In this document: in pieces, positions 6,456 to 9,713 of the stretch
Numbering within the stretch: position 1 is the first letter of the stretch
Layout of the letters: each line of letters begins with the position of its first letter
Assembly: GCA_965602045.1 (NCBI GenBank)
Contig: CBFCXR010000088.1
Span: forward strand, 1-9,713
Direction: 5' to 3'
Source: G020354785 sp965602045
GTDB lineage: Bacteria > Bacteroidota > Bacteroidia > Bacteroidales > UBA10428
Length of the DNA stretch: 9,713 nt
Translations under genes and position numbers: made by a program
The notes under the pieces: generated by a model
Database searches by the model: none
What the model was told of the DNA's origin: nothing
Seen by the model: the letters and a program-made list of their open reading frames with translations, nothing else

Positions 6456-6863
6456 ATGAAGATCACCGTATGCAGAAAAGCACATTTTAACGCCGCACAC
6501 AGGTTATATAATCCCAAATGGCAAAATTCAAAAAATGAAAAAATGTTTGGATTATGTAATAATCCGAATTATCATGGCCATAACTATGATCTTATTGTAA
6601 AGGTTACCGGTGAGGTAGATCCTGAAACCGGTTATGTTATAGACATGAATATTTTAAAAGAAATTATCCGTGAAAACATAACCAGCAAATATGATCATAA
6701 AAATCTTAACCTGGACGTTGATGAATTTAAAAGCTTAAATCCCACTGCTGAGAATATCGCTGTTGCTATTTGGAATGATTTGCGGAAGAAGATAGATTCG
6801 AAACTCGGGCTTAGCATAGTCTTATATGAAACTGAACGTAATTTTGTCGAATATTCGGGATAA
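6456..6863 (+). CDS. 6-pyruvoyltetrahydropterin synthase / QueD-family (T-fold) enzyme
   Basis: This family acts on 7,8-dihydroneopterin triphosphate, giving either 6-pyruvoyltetrahydropterin (biopterin route) or 6-carboxytetrahydropterin (queuosine route, QueD). The 135 aa length is normal. The zinc-binding histidines are H15 (FNAAHR) and H40/H42 (HGHNY). The catalytic Cys34 is spaced C-x5-HGH in GLCNNPNYHGHNY, followed by the Asp-His pair D80-H81 in YDHKNLNLDVDEF, PTAENIA (97-103) and Glu125 in YETERN. The C-x5-HGH spacing and these segments resemble eukaryotic-type pyruvoyltetrahydropterin synthase more than classical QueD, which as I recall has C-x3-HGH. No queC, queE, queF or folE is nearby to settle the pathway. 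The downstream gene starts 92 bp later. Family assignment is secure; exact product is uncertain. Confidence 0.93.
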   Translation: MKITVCRKAHFNAAHRLYNPKWQNSKNEKMFGLCNNPNYHGHNYDLIVKVTGEVDPETGYVIDMNILKEIIRENITSKYDHKNLNLDVDEFKSLNPTAENIAVAIWNDLRKKIDSKLGLSIVLYETERNFVEYSG

Positions 6864-6955
6864 GAAGGCACTAATAATTTGCAAAAATCAAGTTTTCTGA
6901 TTAAATCTGCCATAAAGGGATAAATTTATATTAATACAACAGAATCGTTTTATAA

Positions 6956-7231
6956 ATGAATTTTATTAAAATATCAAGACGTATTTTTATTTTCATAGTT
7001 ATTATTCCTGTCAGGATCTATCAGTATTTGATTTCTCCGTTGCTGCCTGCCAGTTGCAGGCATGTCCCAACATGCTCGGAGTATACTATTGAAGCCTTTA
7101 AAATTCACGGTATTTTTGTAGGAGGCTGGTTGGCCCTTAAACGTATAATACGTTGCCATCCCTGGGGCACTCATGGATATGATCCTGTACCTCCAAAAAA
7201 AATAAAAGTAAAGAAAGTACCAGTTAATTAA
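6956..7231 (+). CDS. yidD: Membrane protein insertion efficiency factor YidD
   Basis: YidD is a small, inner-membrane-associated protein that assists YidC/Sec-dependent membrane protein insertion; its gene usually sits between rnpA and yidC. This 91-residue protein has the full family signature: an N-terminal amphipathic/hydrophobic helix (about 8-25), YQYLISPLLPASCRHVPTCS (22-41) with two conserved cysteines, then YTIEAFKIHG and KRIIRCHPWGTHGYDPVP (62-79). The tail is basic (KKIKVKKVPVN). Here it is not next to rnpA or yidC but lies 15 bp before the metal transporter genes, so it is likely co-transcribed with them. The start ATG at 6956 follows an A/T-rich leader; no promoter box was recognised in 6864-6955. 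Confidence 0.95.
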   Translation: MNFIKISRRIFIFIVIIPVRIYQYLISPLLPASCRHVPTCSEYTIEAFKIHGIFVGGWLALKRIIRCHPWGTHGYDPVPPKKIKVKKVPVN

Positions 7232-7246
7232 TACGTAATTTATTTT

Positions 7247-8131
7247 ATGAAGATATATCCGGGTATATTATTTGTACTTGTTTCAATTATCAGTTGCAGA
7301 ACAAACAGGGATATTGAACACAAACCGGTAATCACAGTCAGCATTTTACCTCAGAAATACTTGCTTGAACAGATTGTTGATGACAGATACAAGATAAATG
7401 TAATGATACCTCCGGGAGTGAGCCCTGCGACATATGATCCTACTCCCGGCCAGCTAAAGCAATTAAGCAAATCTTTGGCTTATCTCAGGATAGGGCATAT
7501 TGGTTTTGAAAATACCTGGATGGAAAAGATTGCATCAATTAATAAATCTATGCTGTTGTTTGATCTTTCCTCAGGCATAGAATATATAAACAATGACCAT
7601 CATCATGCAAAAAATGAAGATGATTATTGTAATATTGATCCCCATATCTGGATTTCACCGAAAGAAGTTAAAATAATTTGTTTTAATATATACGTCGCAC
7701 TAAAAATACTTGATCCAACTGACAGTTTGTTCTATGAACAAAACTATCACAACTTTATAGCAGTTCTCGACAGTATTGACAGGGAGATTAACAAATCTTT
7801 ATCTGTGCTCAAAAGGAGAAAGTTTTTTATTTATCACCCTGCACTTACTTATTTTGCAAGGGACTATCAGCTTGAACAGGTTTCAATTGAGAATGAGGGT
7901 AAAGCTCCTTCGCCTGTTCATATGAAACGATTGATTAATTTAGCAAAAGAAGAAAATATTAGAACTATTTTTATACAGGAGCAATTTGATATTGAGAATG
8001 CACAAATACTGGCAAAAGAAATTGAAGGAAATATATTAAGAATAAATCCCCTGGATGAAAACTTACATGATCAGATTTTATATATTTCAAATCAGTTGCA
8101 AAAAGCTCTTGTTAGTGATACCATCGAATGA
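7247..8131 (+). CDS. Metal ABC transporter substrate-binding lipoprotein, ZnuA/TroA family
   Basis: This is the extracytoplasmic binding protein of a cluster A-I metal importer (zinc, or possibly manganese). A lipoprotein signal peptide ends in the lipobox SIISC with Cys17. The first lobe starts ITVSILPQKYLLEQIV (29-44). At the usual first metal ligand, where family members read P-H-x-Y-x-P, this protein has SPATYDPTP (59-67), so the histidine is replaced by Ala61. Other candidate ligands are present: H133 in DPHIW, H197 in YHPALTYFARDY and D270 in NPLDEN. H84, and a short histidine cluster H118-H120 with Cys128 in the metal-chaperone-like loop, may also take part. The length (294 aa) is normal. 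Its stop overlaps the ATPase start by 4 bp (ATGA), and yidD ends 15 bp upstream. Metal specificity cannot be fixed from sequence; zinc is the most likely. Confidence 0.88.
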   Translation: MKIYPGILFVLVSIISCRTNRDIEHKPVITVSILPQKYLLEQIVDDRYKINVMIPPGVSPATYDPTPGQLKQLSKSLAYLRIGHIGFENTWMEKIASINKSMLLFDLSSGIEYINNDHHHAKNEDDYCNIDPHIWISPKEVKIICFNIYVALKILDPTDSLFYEQNYHNFIAVLDSIDREINKSLSVLKRRKFFIYHPALTYFARDYQLEQVSIENEGKAPSPVHMKRLINLAKEENIRTIFIQEQFDIENAQILAKEIEGNILRINPLDENLHDQILYISNQLQKALVSDTIE

Positions 8132-8877
8132 AGAAATTAATAGAAATAAAAAATACAACTGCCGGATACAACAGTACGGTTGTGCTTGAAGATGTTGATT
8201 TATTAATATCAGATAATGATTTTATCGGGATTATCGGCCCGAACGGAGGAGGAAAGACTACACTGTTAAAAGTAATCCTTGGTTTGATTAAACCTTTTAA
8301 AGGAGAGATTGAATATCATCCGGTTAATGCTCATAAAAAACCGAATATCGGATATTTGCCGCAACAATTTTATGCTGATAAAAAATTTCCGATATCAGTT
8401 GATGAGGTAATATTATCAGGACTTATTAGATATGAGAAGTTTATAATAAGGTATTCGAAAAGTGATAAAGATAAAGTTAAGGAAGTACTGGAACAGATGG
8501 GAATACCTGGCTTAAGGCGTAAAGCTTTTAGTGAATTATCAGGAGGTGAGTTGCAAAGAGTACTGCTGGCACGGGCTGTTATTTCATCACCAAAACTTTT
8601 ACTTCTTGATGAGCCTAATACTTATGTTGACCAGAGATTTGAAAATGAGTTATTCAATTATTTGAAAAAACTAAACGAGAATATGGCGATAGTAGTTGTA
8701 TCTCATGATGCAGGTATAATATCTTCATATGTAAAAACAATTGCCTGTGTAAATAAGAAATTACATTACCATCCGTCGAATGAGATTAATAATGAGATAT
8801 TAAAAGCATATAATTGTCCGATAGATTTGATTACTCATGGTAAAGTCCCGCACAGGGTATTAAAAGATCATAAATAA
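8128..8877 (+). CDS. znuC: Metal ABC transporter ATP-binding protein, ZnuC family
   Basis: This is the cytoplasmic ATPase that powers the importer. All nucleotide-binding motifs are intact: Walker A GPNGGGKTT (37-45), Q-loop at Q79/Q80 (YLPQQF), signature LSGGELQRVLLARA (137-150), Walker B LLLLDEP (157-163) with D-loop residues NTYVD, and the switch histidine H193 in VVSHD. The C-terminal tail runs beyond the core with NCPIDLITHGKVPHRVLKDH (229-248), a His/Cys-containing ending that I recall from Bacteroidota ZnuC-like proteins. The length is 249 aa. Translational coupling with the binding-protein gene is likely because the start codon lies within its last bases. No Zur-type site is seen inside the unit. 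Confidence 0.93.
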   Translation: MKKLIEIKNTTAGYNSTVVLEDVDLLISDNDFIGIIGPNGGGKTTLLKVILGLIKPFKGEIEYHPVNAHKKPNIGYLPQQFYADKKFPISVDEVILSGLIRYEKFIIRYSKSDKDKVKEVLEQMGIPGLRRKAFSELSGGELQRVLLARAVISSPKLLLLDEPNTYVDQRFENELFNYLKKLNENMAIVVVSHDAGIISSYVKTIACVNKKLHYHPSNEINNEILKAYNCPIDLITHGKVPHRVLKDHK

Positions 8878-8887
8878 TTCCGTATTT

Positions 8888-9688
8888 ATGTTAGAGCTAT
8901 TTAATTACGATTTTTTTAGAAATGCTTTGCTGGCAGCATTGTTGTCAAGTATTACATGTGGCATAATAGGGACGTATATTGTTACTCGCAGAATTGTATT
9001 TATGAGCGGCGGCCTTACTCATACTTCTTTCGGAGGAATAGGAATCGGGTATTTTCTTGGTATTAATCCTATATGGGGGGCAGCGGTTTTTGCTGTGATT
9101 TCCGCACTGGGCATTGAATACTTCACAAAAAAGGCAGAATTAAGAAATGATTCTGTTATAGCAATGTTTTGGGCATTTGGAATGGCAACAGGTATAATAT
9201 TTATTTATATTACACCGGGATATGCTCCTGATTTAATGAGTTACCTGTTTGGTAATATTCTTACCGTCTCCGCCCGGGATATTCTGTTTATGGCCGTATT
9301 AGCTGTTATAATAATATTATTTTTTATTCTTTTTATTAGAGTTATAATGTTTATATCATTTGATGAGGAATTTTCCCTGACAAAAAATATTCCTGGTAAG
9401 TTATTCAATTACTTACTTATCATACTGGTAGCATTAACTGTTGTAGTAAACATTAAAGTTGTGGGTATTATCCTTGTGTTATCCTTATTGACAATTCCTC
9501 AGAATATTGCCAATACATTTACCAGGAACTATACAAAAATTATTTTGTTTTCGGTTGTATTCGGCTTTATCGGGATTATTACCGGATTATTCGGAGCATA
9601 TTATCTTGATATTCCAAGCGGGGCCTCAATTGTATTTGCATTGGTTATAATGTTTGTTATTGCAAAGATTTTAAAAAGAATTAAATAG
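8888..9688 (+). CDS. znuB: Metal ABC transporter permease, ZnuB family (ABC-3)
   Basis: This is the membrane permease of the importer, expected to form a homodimer gated by two ATPase subunits. The protein (266 aa) is strongly hydrophobic with about seven or eight helices. The N-terminal part has RNALLAALLSSITCGIIGTY (11-30), then RRIVFMSGGLTHTSFGGIGI, matching the ABC-3 family pattern R-R-x-x-x-x-G-x-x-x-x-H-x-x-x-x-G. The later segments VVNIKVVGIILVLSLLTIPQ and GLFGAYYLDIPSGASIV are also typical. The start ATG is 10 bp after the ATPase stop, closing the unit. It ends at TAG (9686-9688), where the GC-rich terminal repeat begins. Confidence 0.93.
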   Translation: MLELFNYDFFRNALLAALLSSITCGIIGTYIVTRRIVFMSGGLTHTSFGGIGIGYFLGINPIWGAAVFAVISALGIEYFTKKAELRNDSVIAMFWAFGMATGIIFIYITPGYAPDLMSYLFGNILTVSARDILFMAVLAVIIILFFILFIRVIMFISFDEEFSLTKNIPGKLFNYLLIILVALTVVVNIKVVGIILVLSLLTIPQNIANTFTRNYTKIILFSVVFGFIGIITGLFGAYYLDIPSGASIVFALVIMFVIAKILKRIK

Positions 9689-9713
9689 GGACAGCCCCCT
9701 TAAAAAGGGGACA
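9688..9713. repeat. GC-rich inverted/direct repeat at the right edge (REP-like element or terminator, truncated)
   Basis: Starting at the last base of the permease stop codon, GGGACA occurs at 9688-9693 and again at 9708-9713. Between them CCCCTT (9696-9701) and AAGGGG (9705-9710) form a perfect 6-bp stem with an AAA loop. The base composition is very unlike the AT-rich surroundings. It may be the outer part of a REP-like or IS-end repeat built on GGGGACA, or a strong hairpin ending the transporter transcript; the window stops before any T-run can be seen. Confidence 0.5.

Noticed and set aside
6864..6955. Zur box or metal-responsive operator before yidD and the transporter genes
   Set aside because: Only a 10-bp AT palindrome (ATAAATTTAT at 6920-6929) was seen, which is too simple to support a named site, and there is no TAnnTTTG box.
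6974..7174. Minus-strand open frame opposite yidD
   Set aside because: YidD on the plus strand carries every family motif; the opposite frame has none.

Overview
The window is AT-rich DNA that looks like a free-living member of the Bacteroidota, probably a Bacteroidales- or Marinilabiliales-type organism. This rests on four observations: several upstream regions carry the Bacteroidota promoter box TAnnTTTG and no clear Shine-Dalgarno sequence; ribosomal protein S16 has a long charged tail; a secreted protein has a carboxypeptidase-like regulatory domain and Gln as the predicted first mature residue; and two rhomboid proteases stand in tandem before a membrane-anchored endonuclease/exonuclease/phosphatase (EEP) protein. 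The taxonomic call is inference; no rRNA is present.

Layout. 1-988 (minus): rpsP, entering from the left edge, with an extremely long Glu/Lys/Ala/Pro tail containing a tandem coding repeat. 989-1190: divergent promoter region. 1191-1442 (plus): rpsT. 1528-2235 (plus): radC. 2236-2374: a perfect 13-bp-arm palindrome beside a promoter box. 2375-5320 (plus): a compact three-gene cluster of rhomboid, rhomboid with C-terminal extension, and EEP protein. 5313-5402 (minus): a decayed C-terminal fragment of a PLP-dependent threonine/serine dehydratase. 5457-6281 (minus): secreted protein with carboxypeptidase-regulatory-like domain. 6456-6863 (plus): 6-pyruvoyltetrahydropterin synthase family enzyme. 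6956-9688 (plus): yidD followed by a metal ABC transporter (substrate-binding lipoprotein, ATPase, permease), most like ZnuACB. 9688-9713: GC-rich inverted/direct repeat cut by the window edge.

How the genes fit together. Most are housekeeping: ribosome (S16, S20), membrane protein biogenesis (YidD), intramembrane proteolysis (rhomboids) and metal uptake (Znu-type). The last four genes can be read as one unit, because yidD lies 15 bp before the binding protein, that gene overlaps the ATPase gene by 4 bp, and the permease starts 10 bp after it. I see no phage, CRISPR, toxin-antitoxin or biosynthetic cluster, and no convincing new multi-gene system. The points worth a second look are the S16 tail, the perfect palindrome before the rhomboid cluster, the dehydratase relic, the loop insertion in only one rhomboid, the changed metal ligand in the binding protein, and the repeat at the right edge.
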